A stretch of 64,000 nucleotides of DNA from positions 304,689 to 368,688 of the forward strand of contig NZ_VTOY01000002.1 in assembly GCF_008271295.1 (NCBI RefSeq), in the 5' to 3' direction. This DNA is from Pseudoselenomonas ruminis. GTDB lineage: Bacteria; Bacillota; Negativicutes; Selenomonadales; Selenomonadaceae. A model generated the notes under the pieces. It was not told the DNA's origin. It saw only the letters and a list, made by a program, of their open reading frames with translations, and made no database searches. The position numbers and the translations under genes were made by a program. This document shows positions 36,779 to 47,020 of this stretch, in pieces; position 1 is the stretch's first letter; the number at the start of each line of letters is the position of its first letter.

Positions 36779-38761
36779 TCAAGGCGTATGGTTATTATGC
36801 AAACACTTCATCATCAATAGCGCAACAAAATCTGCATTCTCCCGAAATTCTAATTGCGTCACATCATCGACAACCAACTGTATCTTTTCCAATGGTAACT
36901 TCCCCACAGCTTCACGCATTGGTCCTTTAAACAAATAGTCCATAAAATAAAGTTCCAACATAGATCTAATTACCGGACTATGCTTTATCTTGTCACTTTT
37001 CCTTATATATAATTGTAACCATTGGAATGCCTTGATGCAGGAAGAAATATAATTTTTTATCCGCTCCTCGATAGTCCCCAAATGCGTTACCGAATTACCG
37101 TGTACACGATAACGATATTTCGTAGCTGGCAACAATAAATATTTATCTGCTTCTATAAGTACAGGAATTTGAAATAAGCTATCCTCATAATACTTCATAT
37201 CACGGAAATAGATTCCATGCGTTATTAGAAAATCACGGCGTATTAGCCGTCCCCACGGAACTGTTGGCAATATTTGCTGAAATAATGCTTTAACACGACT
37301 ATGAATATCTGTTGGCAACAAATATTCCCGATTGGTAATAGGATATTCCTGCCACACTGCCTCACTGGCTGTATTTTCCTCTCGCGACTTACACCCCATC
37401 AGGACAACCTCTGCCCCACTTTCCTCGGCTGCCCGATAAAGATTTGCTAGGTAATCTAACTCAACTTCATCATCAGCATCGATAAAAGTTACATATTTGC
37501 CGCTTGCTGCTTGCAAACCAACATTTCGTACCACAGCAGCTCCCGAATTCTTTTCCGTCCGCAATAATCTAACCTTTGGCAATGCCGCAACTTCCTGACA
37601 AATACTAAAACTATTATCTAATGAATGGTCCTCTACAAGAATAAGTTCAAAATTTTTAAATGTTTGGCCCAAAATACTTTCCAGACAAGGACGCAGCCAA
37701 TGACCAGCATTATATACCGGTACAATAACAGATACAGCAGAGTGCTCGCCCTTTTTCCTGTCATTCCAATCAGATGCACGTTTCATCAGCAACGCTGCCA
37801 TTTCTTCATTAAAAAACATCGGCTCGATTCCACGATAATCCTGAAACGTTCTTATCGCCTTCTCAGCCTCCTGCCCAGCCTTTTCATATAATTGAGCCTC
37901 GGCCAAACACTCTGCATACTCAGCATGAAACTCAGCAATCTCTGGGAATTCTTTGACAGCCGATTTTACAGCGGCCAGCCGTTCAAAATATTTATCTCGC
38001 CTATCTGCTAATAAATGCAACAATATCCGCCAACTCCGGCTAGCATACGTTACCATCCGCCGCCCCAAACCGACATCCAGCCAGGCATAATGTAAAGCCT
38101 GCTCGTTATCTGCCAAGCCATAGTAGGCATCAGCTAAGAAACCATATAACCGTTGCGGTCTGGCTGTTTGCCGCAGTTCCTTTAGCAATATCCTCAGATT
38201 GCGCTCCGCCTTATTTCTGCTAAGCTTACCAGAATATCCCGTATGTATCAAACAGCACCTATCCCGCGGAACAGCTGCAACATTTTGGATTTCTTTCCCC
38301 CGCTCGCATAATTGTTCATGTATAAGCCCTTCATAACGGAATTGAGAATCCCTGCGAAATAACCGCATCACATATAATTCCGCCAACATTTCCCCATAGT
38401 TATCATAATCAACATCCCGACGCCAAATCAATAACGCCGGAACATTTGCTTGTTGCGCCTTCGACACTGCCATGGGAATATGAACCGCACTTCCCTCAGC
38501 AAAATATTCATCAGCATCCAGAAAAAGAATCCAATCTCCCCGGCATTGCTCGATAGCAAAATTTCTGGCCGCCGAAAAATCATCCTGCCAAGGAAAAGAA
38601 ATAACCCTTGCCCCAAGCATTTCTGCCAACTCAATAGTGCCATCGGTTGATCCCGTATCCACTACCACCAGCTCATCATAACAACCAGCACAACTTGCTA
38701 TTGATTTCTGCAATGCCATCCGTTCATCGCGGACAATATAACAAAGCGTAATCATTATCAT
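36779..38761 (-). CDS. Double GT2 glycosyltransferase with central TPR region
   Basis: Protein of 660 residues. Domain 1 (about 1-200) is SunS-like GT2: ITLCYIVRDERMALQKSIAS, VVVDTGSTDGT and FLDADEYF. The middle (about 200-320) is helical, TPR-like. Domain 2 (about 345-560) is a classic GT2: SVIVPVYNAGHWLRPC, VEDHSLDNS and FIDADDEV. Two DxD sites suggest two successive transfers. It overlaps the TibC-like gene (ATGA) and is the last gene of the long glycosylation array. An IS256 end lies four bases after the stop codon, so the native 3' end may have been altered. Confidence 0.88.
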   Translation of the reverse strand: MIMITLCYIVRDERMALQKSIASCAGCYDELVVVDTGSTDGTIELAEMLGARVISFPWQDDFSAARNFAIEQCRGDWILFLDADEYFAEGSAVHIPMAVSKAQQANVPALLIWRRDVDYDNYGEMLAELYVMRLFRRDSQFRYEGLIHEQLCERGKEIQNVAAVPRDRCCLIHTGYSGKLSRNKAERNLRILLKELRQTARPQRLYGFLADAYYGLADNEQALHYAWLDVGLGRRMVTYASRSWRILLHLLADRRDKYFERLAAVKSAVKEFPEIAEFHAEYAECLAEAQLYEKAGQEAEKAIRTFQDYRGIEPMFFNEEMAALLMKRASDWNDRKKGEHSAVSVIVPVYNAGHWLRPCLESILGQTFKNFELILVEDHSLDNSFSICQEVAALPKVRLLRTEKNSGAAVVRNVGLQAASGKYVTFIDADDEVELDYLANLYRAAEESGAEVVLMGCKSREENTASEAVWQEYPITNREYLLPTDIHSRVKALFQQILPTVPWGRLIRRDFLITHGIYFRDMKYYEDSLFQIPVLIEADKYLLLPATKYRYRVHGNSVTHLGTIEERIKNYISSCIKAFQWLQLYIRKSDKIKHSPVIRSMLELYFMDYLFKGPMREAVGKLPLEKIQLVVDDVTQLEFRENADFVALLMMKCLHNNHTP

Positions 38762-40002
38762 TCCTCTATCTTCGCATTTGCAGCCTTATCCTGCAACAAT
38801 CGCTCAATCGCTTTAAAAACCATCTGCGGACTAATAAGCCGCGAACATTCCATCGACCTATCATTCCCCAGCCCCTGATAAGGGCACAGCTGCTGCGTAA
38901 ATAACACATGCGCATCATTAAAACAACCACCACAAGCCATCCTGTTTCTCACCCGGTATTGATTTGGAAATTCAAACCAATCCTGTGTAAAGCCGCCAAT
39001 GAGTACCACTGGACAGCCCACAAGATTAGCCAGCCAGGATAAACCGCTGCTAAGACCGATAAAAAACTCTGCTTGTGCCAGCATATCTGCCCGCTCTTCT
39101 AATGGGATATTCCCCGTGAAATTCTCTGCTCCTGCTGGAATCTCCGTTACATATCCTGCCTGCTCCTGCCGTTTTTCCCTATCGATACATAACACACGAT
39201 AGCCAGCCGCTTTCAATGCTGCTACTACTACATCCCAGCCTCCCGGGTAAAGCCACCCCTTAATCGCCCCTGAAGCTTGCACACCAATACAAACATACGG
39301 CTCAGCAATCAAACTTTTTCTTGGTGTCCATGTTAACGCCGGAGCTTTCACAGGAAGATTCAGCAGATATTTTCCACCATCTTCCATCGGAACACTTCGT
39401 CCATCCACGGGCATCCAATCAGGAGCAGCCAACGATGCATTGGCAAAAACCACCGCATAAGTATCCGCCATGATACTCTCCTGATATTCTAAATCGGGAA
39501 ACAACCGTGCGCAAAGACCACGCATATAATCAGGCACATAATAAGATACATCCGCCTGATAAATCTCTTGATAATAGCGGATATACGGAAGAAATGCCAG
39601 CGTATCGCCTAACCCCTTACTGCAACACAAAAAGAACACCTTCTGCTCCGTTGGATCAAAAAAATGCTCAAAAACCTTCTCCCCAGCATAATAAACCTCA
39701 ATATGCCAAGGAATGATATATTTCTCTTTTGATTCCAGAATCTGTTCTGAAACCTCTCCCGAAAAAAATACCTGTCCCGACTCGGCATTTGACATTCTGA
39801 CATACCAATCGCCTGCCGGCACTTGCAACCGTAAACCATTATTGAAATCTATTTTTAAATCTTTAATTCCCGTTTCACCGCGCACCTCGCCAAAAAGGGC
39901 ATCAATCTTAGCAAAAAATCCCACATACTCCTGAAATGCGTGATCATTGTTTAACTTTGTTGCCGGTGTACACGAAAAATACTGTATGGGATATGATAAC
40001 AT
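38758..40002 (-). CDS. TibC/Aah-like protein O-heptosyltransferase
   Basis: Protein of 414 residues related to autotransporter strand-loop-strand O-heptosyltransferases. The N-terminal part is a beta-rich region; the GT9-like half has SKGLGDTLAFLPYIRYYQ, GVQASGAIKGW and FIGLSSGLSWLANLVGCPVVLIGG. Four cysteines near the C-terminus (357, 360, 373, 386; motif CGGC, then QLC and MEC) match the iron-binding finger of TibC. The start at 40002 is a TAATG junction with the upstream gene. The family normally uses ADP-heptose and hyperglycosylates Ser-rich surface proteins; here flagellin or an autotransporter could be the target. No heptose genes lie in the window. Confidence 0.85.
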   Translation of the reverse strand: MLSYPIQYFSCTPATKLNNDHAFQEYVGFFAKIDALFGEVRGETGIKDLKIDFNNGLRLQVPAGDWYVRMSNAESGQVFFSGEVSEQILESKEKYIIPWHIEVYYAGEKVFEHFFDPTEQKVFFLCCSKGLGDTLAFLPYIRYYQEIYQADVSYYVPDYMRGLCARLFPDLEYQESIMADTYAVVFANASLAAPDWMPVDGRSVPMEDGGKYLLNLPVKAPALTWTPRKSLIAEPYVCIGVQASGAIKGWLYPGGWDVVVAALKAAGYRVLCIDREKRQEQAGYVTEIPAGAENFTGNIPLEERADMLAQAEFFIGLSSGLSWLANLVGCPVVLIGGFTQDWFEFPNQYRVRNRMACGGCFNDAHVLFTQQLCPYQGLGNDRSMECSRLISPQMVFKAIERLLQDKAANAKIEE

Positions 40003-41153
40003 TAGCTCTCTTCCTTCGCCCAATTACTCATTGTCGAATGCACATTGGCATGTTCTAGATAATATTGTTCATCCTCGGGCAGATTGTCGTAATCATAATA
40101 CCAGGGTAAATGCCAGGCCCGCATCTGACCATTTGTACGAGCAGATAACCGCAGGCTATAATGACGACAATTTGCATATAACGCAAAGGTTGTATCGACA
40201 GCAGCATAGTCAAAGCCCTGTTCCCAATGCGTCTGACAGAATTTGGCCTGAATCTGTTGAATACGGTCACGAAATCTAACAGTTATATCTTCCGTCACCA
40301 ACCCCAGCCCTATCTTTTTCAGCATAGGATGTCTTCTAGCAAAAGACAGCAAAACATTCACGATATTACCAGTACAAGAGTCGGTTGGCAATACATCTGA
40401 ATCGGTATAAACATAAGGCGTACGGATATCCAACCGCGATAGGATTCTGCTTTCCCACAGTGCCTTATACCCATAGTTTTTTTCCAGTCGGATTACCTGG
40501 ACTCTATTTTCTCCCCCAAGCTCTTCATAATAAGCCAACAATTTAGGGTAGGTAGACTGATTATCCAGGATATATATTCTGCGATAGCCATGAACAATCA
40601 GCCAATTTACCAGCTTTTTCAAACATTCCAACCGATTATAAGAATTAATAAATATCGGCACATTAAAACCATCCATATCCGGCCACATAGTCGCAAATGG
40701 ATGAGTACAGAGCACACGGCCAGCCTCAGCATTCTGCAACACTTCAGCAAATCGGCCATGCAACTCATTCGCCTTTTGATAACATACCATCGCTGCAGCT
40801 ATATCTCCCTGCTGATGCCACGCATTTCCTAGCAGGAACCAGGCGATTTCATCGTCCGGTTTCTGTTCCAGATATTCTACGAAACTTCCACAGGTTCCCT
40901 GCCAATCCGCTGATACATATTTAGCCCATGCATCGAGATATTGCAAAAACACCGTCAGCTTCGGCATAACATCACGAAATGGCCGCAGATACTCTACGGC
41001 CATATATCCATCCCCTTCTGCTATTGCATCCATTGCTGCCGGCACTAGATATTCTACCACTTCATTAAAATTTTGCGAGGCTTCTTTATCCCCCTGCTTC
41101 TTTTGCCGATATAGATCCAAAATTGCCCGTGCTTTCATCTCATCACCCATCAT
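40002..41153 (-). CDS. TPR-glycosyltransferase fusion
   Basis: Protein of about 383 residues. The N-terminal 155 residues are helical with a TPR-like repeat (AWFLLGNAWHQQGDIAAAMVCYQKA). The C-terminal part has a GT-A fold: VPIFINSYNRLECLKKLVNW, RIYILDNQSTYPKLLAYYEE and the DxD-type YTDSDVLP. I do not recognise the specific family. The start is unsure: ATG 41153 overlaps manB by 11 bases, but ATG 41138 follows GGGTGA more closely. Coupled on both sides within the array. Confidence 0.8.
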   Translation of the reverse strand: MMGDEMKARAILDLYRQKKQGDKEASQNFNEVVEYLVPAAMDAIAEGDGYMAVEYLRPFRDVMPKLTVFLQYLDAWAKYVSADWQGTCGSFVEYLEQKPDDEIAWFLLGNAWHQQGDIAAAMVCYQKANELHGRFAEVLQNAEAGRVLCTHPFATMWPDMDGFNVPIFINSYNRLECLKKLVNWLIVHGYRRIYILDNQSTYPKLLAYYEELGGENRVQVIRLEKNYGYKALWESRILSRLDIRTPYVYTDSDVLPTDSCTGNIVNVLLSFARRHPMLKKIGLGLVTEDITVRFRDRIQQIQAKFCQTHWEQGFDYAAVDTTFALYANCRHYSLRLSARTNGQMRAWHLPWYYDYDNLPEDEQYYLEHANVHSTMSNWAKEES

Positions 41154-42501
41154 TCCGGATTAACATTAACAATTCAGCAGTTTTTTCCTGCAGCAGCTCC
41201 CGATCACGATATGTTTCAACATTCAGTCTTATCAATGATTCTGTATTCGATTTGCGTAGATTAAACCGCCAATTTTCAAACTCTACCGATATACCATCAA
41301 TCTTCGAAACCTCGCCCATAGAACCATATTTATCCTCGACATGTTTCAATACTGCTTCCGGATCATTAACTTTATTATTTATCTCCCCAGAAATCGGATA
41401 CATCTCCATACGTTCACGGAAAAGCTCAGATACACAAACTCCTGGCGCCTGTGATAGTAGCTCCATAATCAATAGCCATGGTATCATACCACTGTCACAA
41501 TAGGCAAAATCCCGAAAATAATGATGAGCACTCATCTCACCACCATAGATAGCATCAACATCGCGCATTTTTTTCTTGATATGCGTATGCCCGCTCTTGC
41601 AAACCACTGGCACGCCACCATTTTTCTTTACTATATCAATAGTATTCCAATTTACTCGCGGGTCACAGACTATCGTAGCTCCAGGATTTTTCTGCAAAAA
41701 CTCCTGCGCAAGGAATCCTACGATGTAATAGCCATCAATAAAGGTTCCCTTTTCGTCAAAGATAAAACAACGATCAAAATCACCATCCCAGGCTATACCA
41801 ATATCCGCCTGAAACTTGCATACTGCTTTAATGGTCATTTCCCTTTTATCCGGCAACAACGGATTCGGAACACCATTGGGAAAATTACCATCAGGGTCCA
41901 TAGCAAGCTTGACAAAATTAAATGGAAGATATTTTTCCATCACTTCCAATATAGGGCCTGCCGCACCATTTCCAGGATTTACCACTATCTTAAGCGGCTT
42001 CAATTTCTCTACATCAACATAAGAAAGAATATGCTGTACATATTCCTCCGTTATATCATAGGCTTCAATACGTCCAGTATAGATGCTCTTCTCAGGCAGC
42101 TTACCCTCTACCAGCTTTTTTAGCTCACACAACCCCGTTGAATTCCCAATAGGGCATGCTCCCTTTTGGACAAATTTCATTCCATTGTATTCTTTTGGGT
42201 TATGACTGGCAGTAATCATTATGCCACCATCAGTTTCCAAAAAGAAGGTAGCAAAATAAATCATCTCTGTGCCGCATTGACCAATATCAATCACATGGCA
42301 GCCAGCATCTGTCAGCCCCTGACAAAGTGCCTGTTTTAATGCAGGACCTGATTTTCGGATATCATTGCCAACTACAACCTTTTTAGCTGCTACCAGCAAA
42401 GGAAATGTCCGCCCAATACGATACGCTAAATTTTCATTAATTGTCTCCGGATACACGCCGCGAATATCGTACGAGCCAAAAGCACTTGTATCTATCTTCA
42501 T
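41143..42501 (-). CDS. manB: Phosphomannomutase/phosphoglucomutase
   Basis: Enzyme of 452 residues that converts mannose-6-P to mannose-1-P (and often glucose-6-P to glucose-1-P). The phosphoserine loop ITASHNPKEYNGMK, metal loop DGDFDRCFIF and sugar loop GGEMSAHHYFRD are intact, as in AlgC/ManB. GGGAGTG precedes the ATG. It supplies mannose-1-P to the ManC encoded just upstream and may also feed glucose-1-P to the CDP route. Confidence 0.93.
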   Translation of the reverse strand: MKIDTSAFGSYDIRGVYPETINENLAYRIGRTFPLLVAAKKVVVGNDIRKSGPALKQALCQGLTDAGCHVIDIGQCGTEMIYFATFFLETDGGIMITASHNPKEYNGMKFVQKGACPIGNSTGLCELKKLVEGKLPEKSIYTGRIEAYDITEEYVQHILSYVDVEKLKPLKIVVNPGNGAAGPILEVMEKYLPFNFVKLAMDPDGNFPNGVPNPLLPDKREMTIKAVCKFQADIGIAWDGDFDRCFIFDEKGTFIDGYYIVGFLAQEFLQKNPGATIVCDPRVNWNTIDIVKKNGGVPVVCKSGHTHIKKKMRDVDAIYGGEMSAHHYFRDFAYCDSGMIPWLLIMELLSQAPGVCVSELFRERMEMYPISGEINNKVNDPEAVLKHVEDKYGSMGEVSKIDGISVEFENWRFNLRKSNTESLIRLNVETYRDRELLQEKTAELLMLIRNDG

Positions 42502-42513
42502 TGCCTACACTCC

Positions 42514-43821
42514 CTAGTCCCATTTCTTTTTATCCGATTTGCGTATATCTTTACCCGTTTGGACTTCAATAGCCACCAGTTTACTATCCGCAATTAAACT
42601 ATGTTTAGAGCCCGCAGGAAGCGAAATTATATCGCCTGTTTTTACCTCAATAACCCGATTATCAACCCTCGCCTTGCCGTAACCATGAATAATTGTCCAA
42701 TTTTCATCGCGATATTCATGGCTATGATAATTCATCTGATGACCAGGATTTAACGTAACCTTTATCGTAAGGCTATTATCAGCTATATCGATAATCTGGA
42801 ACTTCCCCCAAGATTTCTCCGCCACTTTAGCCAGCTGGCGAAACTCCTCTACATAGGGCTTGATGAAACTCGATTGATGCTTATCTGCGACCAAGACCCC
42901 CATAGGACTGGCAGCCACGATAAGATTCTTTAATCCCATACAAAGAACTGGCATATCCGTCTCATTGACAACATGTGTATTCACACATAAATCATCCATG
43001 ACGACTTCGCCTAACGTCATCCCCTGCATTACTTCTGTCAGGGTATTCCACGTCCCGATATCCTTCCAATCCCCGTCGTAGCGCAACATGGCGATATCAT
43101 GCTCTTTTTCAACAACTGCATAGTCAAAACTAATCTTCGGAAGCCTTGCATAATTCTGATACAAATCATCATAACCAGCAAATTTAATCAATTCATGAGC
43201 CCGCCGTAAGATATACCCAAGCCGGCAGGCAAAAACGCCACCATTCCACAAAGCTCCCTGCGCAATATATTCAGCAGCGGTTCTTTCGTCAGGTTTCTCT
43301 TTAAAAGCCTTTACTGCCGACACTTCTCCAGATTCTTCCGGCTGGATATAACCATACTTTGCACTTGGATATGTAGGCTTTATCCCCATCAGCATCAGAT
43401 TGATCTCATGAGAAGCTACCCAATCCGTCATACGCGCAACCGCCTTGAAATAGCTGTCATCAACATAGGGATCTACCGGACAGATAGCCACTACCTCATT
43501 TTCATCCAGGCCTTTTACATCCTTTAAATAAGCGCTGACCAAAGCAATCGCCGGAAATGTATCCCGCCTGCACGGCTCAACCGAAATATTTATCTGCTCC
43601 CCCAACTGGCTTTTTAACGCCGATACCTGTGACTTTGCTGTCGCTACCGTTATCTTCACTTGCGAGTCAGCCCGCATCAGCTGATCGTGCACACGCTGCA
43701 CCATCGAAAAAACTTGACCATTCTCCTGCGGAAACAAGGGAATAAACTGCTTCGAGCGTATGTCATTCGACAAGGGCCATAACCGCTTCCCTGAACCACC
43801 TGAAAGCAAAATAATATTCAT
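42514..43821 (-). CDS. manC: Mannose-1-phosphate guanylyltransferase
   Basis: Enzyme of 435 residues making GDP-mannose from GTP and mannose-1-P. The nucleotide-binding start ILLSGGSGKRLWPLSNDIRS and FKEKPDERTA are typical of ManC. The C-terminal cupin part (MNYHSHEYRDENWTIIHGYGKA, PAGSKHSL) resembles the isomerase half of bifunctional ManC/AlgA proteins. The length is a little below full bifunctional enzymes, so mannose-6-P isomerase activity is uncertain. It lies between manB and the PLP enzyme with small gaps. Confidence 0.93.
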   Translation of the reverse strand: MNIILLSGGSGKRLWPLSNDIRSKQFIPLFPQENGQVFSMVQRVHDQLMRADSQVKITVATAKSQVSALKSQLGEQINISVEPCRRDTFPAIALVSAYLKDVKGLDENEVVAICPVDPYVDDSYFKAVARMTDWVASHEINLMLMGIKPTYPSAKYGYIQPEESGEVSAVKAFKEKPDERTAAEYIAQGALWNGGVFACRLGYILRRAHELIKFAGYDDLYQNYARLPKISFDYAVVEKEHDIAMLRYDGDWKDIGTWNTLTEVMQGMTLGEVVMDDLCVNTHVVNETDMPVLCMGLKNLIVAASPMGVLVADKHQSSFIKPYVEEFRQLAKVAEKSWGKFQIIDIADNSLTIKVTLNPGHQMNYHSHEYRDENWTIIHGYGKARVDNRVIEVKTGDIISLPAGSKHSLIADSKLVAIEVQTGKDIRKSDKKKWD

Positions 43822-43857
43822 TATTTATCCCCTCTTCCATTAATCATACTATATATA

Positions 43858-45057
43858 TTACTTCTCAGCTAAAAATTTATGCATGGAATCAATAATGACA
43901 TCAAGCTGCGCCTTTGACAGGCCATGATGGCAGCCTACATAAAATCCATTATGGTCAATCCATTTTGCCACCGGATACTCATCTTCGATGTCTCCGAATA
44001 ATTCCTTATAAATTGGCTGATTGAGCAAAGGCAGCATCGGCCGCGTCTCGATATTGCATTTCTCCAAATAGTGTGTAAGCTCTTCTCTTTTGAAACTGCT
44101 TCCCTTACGAATCACGATTGGATACATCATGTAGGAATGATCGACATAATCTGGTGCCGCTGGCAACTGCAAATATTCCTGCAGATCCTGCAAATGCTCC
44201 GTCAAATACCGCGCATTCTTTTTGCGATTTCCCATGATAATATCGCGGTTCTCCAACTGCCCCAATCCCAAAGCGCCTTCCAGTTCACCGACTCGATAGC
44301 TGTACCCCATGCGTACCATCATGAAACGCTTATCCATCTCAGTCTGCATGCGAAGCGGGCAAACCTTTGTCGGATCAGAAGCCAAACAGACTTCACAAGT
44401 ACATGCCCTGCCATGAGCAATCAACGAGCGCGAAATCTCCATCATCTGACGATCATTTGTCGTAATCACACCGCCAATTCCGGTAGTAATCGTATGGGCT
44501 ACATAGGTGCTGAATGCCGCAATCTCACCGAAACTGCCGACTTTTTTTCCTTTATAGGTAGCAAAATGTGCCTCAGCGCAATCTTCCATCACCCAAAGAT
44601 GATGTTTTTCAGCCACTTCCATGATGGGGTCCATGTCACAAGGCTGGCCAAAGGTATGCACCGGAATAATTCCAATCGTTTTAGCGGTAATCTTCTTTTC
44701 GATTTCCGCTGGATTAATATTATATGTGACCGGGTCAACATCAACAAATACCGGCTTCAGCCCAGCATGCATAACCGCATTCGAAGTAGCAATAAAAGTA
44801 ATGGCGGGCACTAATACCTCTGCATCCGAATCTTCTTTCACGCCATATTTTTCTTTCAACGCTTCCAATCCCACATGTAACGCCGAAGTACCACTATTGC
44901 ACGCAATGCCATATTTCTGTGAATGAAGCTCCGCAAACTGCTTTTCAAAGCGATGTACCATCTTTCCCTGCGACAATCGGCTGGCATCCAGCGCTTCATT
45001 AACGTATTTCTTCTCTATATCGCTCACATAAGCATAACCTACACCAATTTTTTCCAT
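43858..45057 (-). CDS. DegT-family PLP enzyme of the sugar 3-dehydratase type (ColD-like role)
   Basis: Protein of 399 residues in the DegT/DnrJ/EryC1/StrS family. The position of the PLP-binding lysine of aminotransferases is a histidine (AHTITTGIGG, His 188), as in the 3-dehydratases ColD and RfbH. It has clustered cysteines: Cys160, 219, 221, 224 and 233, similar to the [2Fe-2S] ligands of RfbH/E1. Start 45057 has GGGAGGG six bases before; the frame extends six codons upstream. Next to gmd and an fcl-like gene, a natural substrate is GDP-4-keto-6-deoxymannose, pointing to a GDP-colitose-type product; perosamine-type amination is unlikely without the lysine. Confidence 0.75.
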   Translation of the reverse strand: MEKIGVGYAYVSDIEKKYVNEALDASRLSQGKMVHRFEKQFAELHSQKYGIACNSGTSALHVGLEALKEKYGVKEDSDAEVLVPAITFIATSNAVMHAGLKPVFVDVDPVTYNINPAEIEKKITAKTIGIIPVHTFGQPCDMDPIMEVAEKHHLWVMEDCAEAHFATYKGKKVGSFGEIAAFSTYVAHTITTGIGGVITTNDRQMMEISRSLIAHGRACTCEVCLASDPTKVCPLRMQTEMDKRFMMVRMGYSYRVGELEGALGLGQLENRDIIMGNRKKNARYLTEHLQDLQEYLQLPAAPDYVDHSYMMYPIVIRKGSSFKREELTHYLEKCNIETRPMLPLLNQPIYKELFGDIEDEYPVAKWIDHNGFYVGCHHGLSKAQLDVIIDSMHKFLAEK

Positions 45058-45071
45058 GATAATCCCTCCCG

Positions 45072-45992
45072 TCACTGCTCTGTTGCCAAATAAAATTCAT
45101 AAGCCTGACGGATTCCCTCAGTCAACGAAGTTTTTGCCTGCCAGCCAAACTCATGCAACAAATTGACATCCGTAAGTTTGCGTTTCATCCCCTCTGGTTT
45201 GGACAAATCATGCACAAACTCCCCTTTATATCCAATCACCGCTGCAATAGTTTGGTAGTATTCATCCACAGTATAATCATGCCCAATACCAACATTCATA
45301 TAAGCCGGCATAGCTTCAAAATTGTCCAAGCAATAAGCGATACAATCTGCCAAATCCCCACTATACATGAACTCACGCCGTGCCTGACCGCTTCCCCAGA
45401 TAGAAACAGTATCCAGTCCTTTTTCTTTAGCCTCATGCAATTTGTGGATAACAGCTGGAATCATGTGTGCCCGTTCCGTCCGGAATTTATCCCAACGGCC
45501 AAATAAATTGCATGGAATCAAGGTTTTATACTGAAACTCCGGATGCTCACGCGAAATATATTCACATAATCTTGCACACATTACCTTGGCCAGCGCGTAC
45601 CCTTCGTTGGTAGGCTCCAATTCCCCTTTGAGCACCATATCCTCTGTAAGTGGCTTTTCACTGTTGCGTGGATACATGCAGGAACTACCAAGATTAATAA
45701 ATTTCTTGATTCCAGCCTTATAAGCACCATAAATGATATTGCGTCCCATATCCATATTAGCTAGCAGAAACTCCATAGGTGCCTTCGTATTCGCTGCAAT
45801 ACCGCCGACCTTGCCAGCCGCATGAATAATACAGTCTGGCTTCTCTTTCTTCAGGAATTCCACTACTGCATTCATATCCTCTAAATCAAGTTCTTTATGT
45901 CCCGGTGTCAAAAGCTCATGCTCCTGCATTGCTTTGCACTCCACAATACTATGTCCGACTAATCCACTCGCACCAGTAATTAAAATTTTCAT
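45072..45992 (-). CDS. GDP-L-fucose synthase or GDP-colitose synthase-like reductase
   Basis: SDR enzyme of 306 residues. NADP-binding [12 protein letters not shown], catalytic Ser in [10 protein letters not shown] and Tyr/Lys in GYALAKVMC match the GDP-4-keto-6-deoxymannose epimerase/reductase family (Fcl/WcaG). Colitose synthase ColC belongs to the same family. It overlaps gmd (ATGA) and precedes the PLP dehydratase by 14 bases. With the dehydratase the product would be GDP-L-colitose; acting on Gmd product directly it would be GDP-L-fucose. Both are possible, and the GT11 genes favour a fucose-like donor. Confidence 0.9.
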   Translation of the reverse strand: MKILITGASGLVGHSIVECKAMQEHELLTPGHKELDLEDMNAVVEFLKKEKPDCIIHAAGKVGGIAANTKAPMEFLLANMDMGRNIIYGAYKAGIKKFINLGSSCMYPRNSEKPLTEDMVLKGELEPTNEGYALAKVMCARLCEYISREHPEFQYKTLIPCNLFGRWDKFRTERAHMIPAVIHKLHEAKEKGLDTVSIWGSGQARREFMYSGDLADCIAYCLDNFEAMPAYMNVGIGHDYTVDEYYQTIAAVIGYKGEFVHDLSKPEGMKRKLTDVNLLHEFGWQAKTSLTEGIRQAYEFYLATEQ

Positions 45993-47020
45993 TTTTTTAA
46001 CAGCTCCATATCTGCACGTACCATCATTTCTACCAACTGGGTAAACGAAACCTTTCGTTTCCAGCCAAGATCCCGTTCAGCTTTGGCAGGATTTCCCCAT
46101 AGCAGCTCTACCTCTGCGGGGCGGAAATAACGTGGATTTACATCAACACGCAACTTACCGGTAGCTTTATCATAGCCTTTTTCCGAGACTCCTTCACCTT
46201 GCCATTCTATATCAACGCCAACTACGGCAAAGGCTTTCTCCACAAACTCACGAACCGTATGCGTTTCGTTTGTAGCCAGAACATAATCCCCCGGCTTATC
46301 CTGCTGCATGATACGCCACATACCTTCTACATAGTCACCAGCAAACCCCCAATCGCGCTTTGCATTCAGATTGCCTAGACTCAGTTTTTCCTGCAGCCCT
46401 GACGCTATTTTAGCCACCGCTATGGTAATCTTACGCGTAACGAAGGTCTCACCACGGCGCGGCGATTCATGATTGAATAAAATACCATTGCTGGCAAACA
46501 TGTCATACGATTCACGATAATTCTTCGTAATCCAATATCCATATAGCTTTGCTACGCCGTATGGAGATTTTGGATAAAACGGCGTATCCTCATCCTGCGG
46601 TGCCGTCCCTGGAATACCACCGAATAATTCCGACGTTGAAGCTTGATAGAACTTACAATCAAGGCCACTTTGGTGAATGACATCCAGCAAACGGATAACA
46701 CCCACACCAGTAGTCTCTGCTGTGTATTCCGGCACCTCAAACGACACGGCTACATGCGATTGCGCCGCCAAATTATATACCTCATCCGGCTTAATCTGCC
46801 GAATCAACGAGGCTAAATTACACGAATCCGTCAAATCACCATAATGCATAAAAAACCGGTCACGCAACGTATCATCGTTAAATAAATGATCAATGCGCTC
46901 TGTACAGATTGTACTATGCCGGCGGATAATGCCATGAACCTCATAGCCTTTTTCAATCAGCAAATCGGCTAGATACGAACCATCCTGACCCGTTATCCCT
47001 GTAATAATTGCCTTTTTCAT
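45989..47020 (-). CDS. gmd: GDP-mannose 4,6-dehydratase
   Basis: SDR dehydratase of 343 residues, family length. [32 protein letters not shown] and [10 protein letters not shown] (Tyr/Lys pair) are Gmd hallmarks, as is [14 protein letters not shown]. It turns GDP-mannose into GDP-4-keto-6-deoxymannose for the reductase and dehydratase encoded next. Overlaps both rfbG (upstream) and the fcl-like gene, which ties the CDP and GDP branches into one transcript. Confidence 0.97.
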   Translation of the reverse strand: MKKAIITGITGQDGSYLADLLIEKGYEVHGIIRRHSTICTERIDHLFNDDTLRDRFFMHYGDLTDSCNLASLIRQIKPDEVYNLAAQSHVAVSFEVPEYTAETTGVGVIRLLDVIHQSGLDCKFYQASTSELFGGIPGTAPQDEDTPFYPKSPYGVAKLYGYWITKNYRESYDMFASNGILFNHESPRRGETFVTRKITIAVAKIASGLQEKLSLGNLNAKRDWGFAGDYVEGMWRIMQQDKPGDYVLATNETHTVREFVEKAFAVVGVDIEWQGEGVSEKGYDKATGKLRVDVNPRYFRPAEVELLWGNPAKAERDLGWKRKVSFTQLVEMMVRADMELLKK

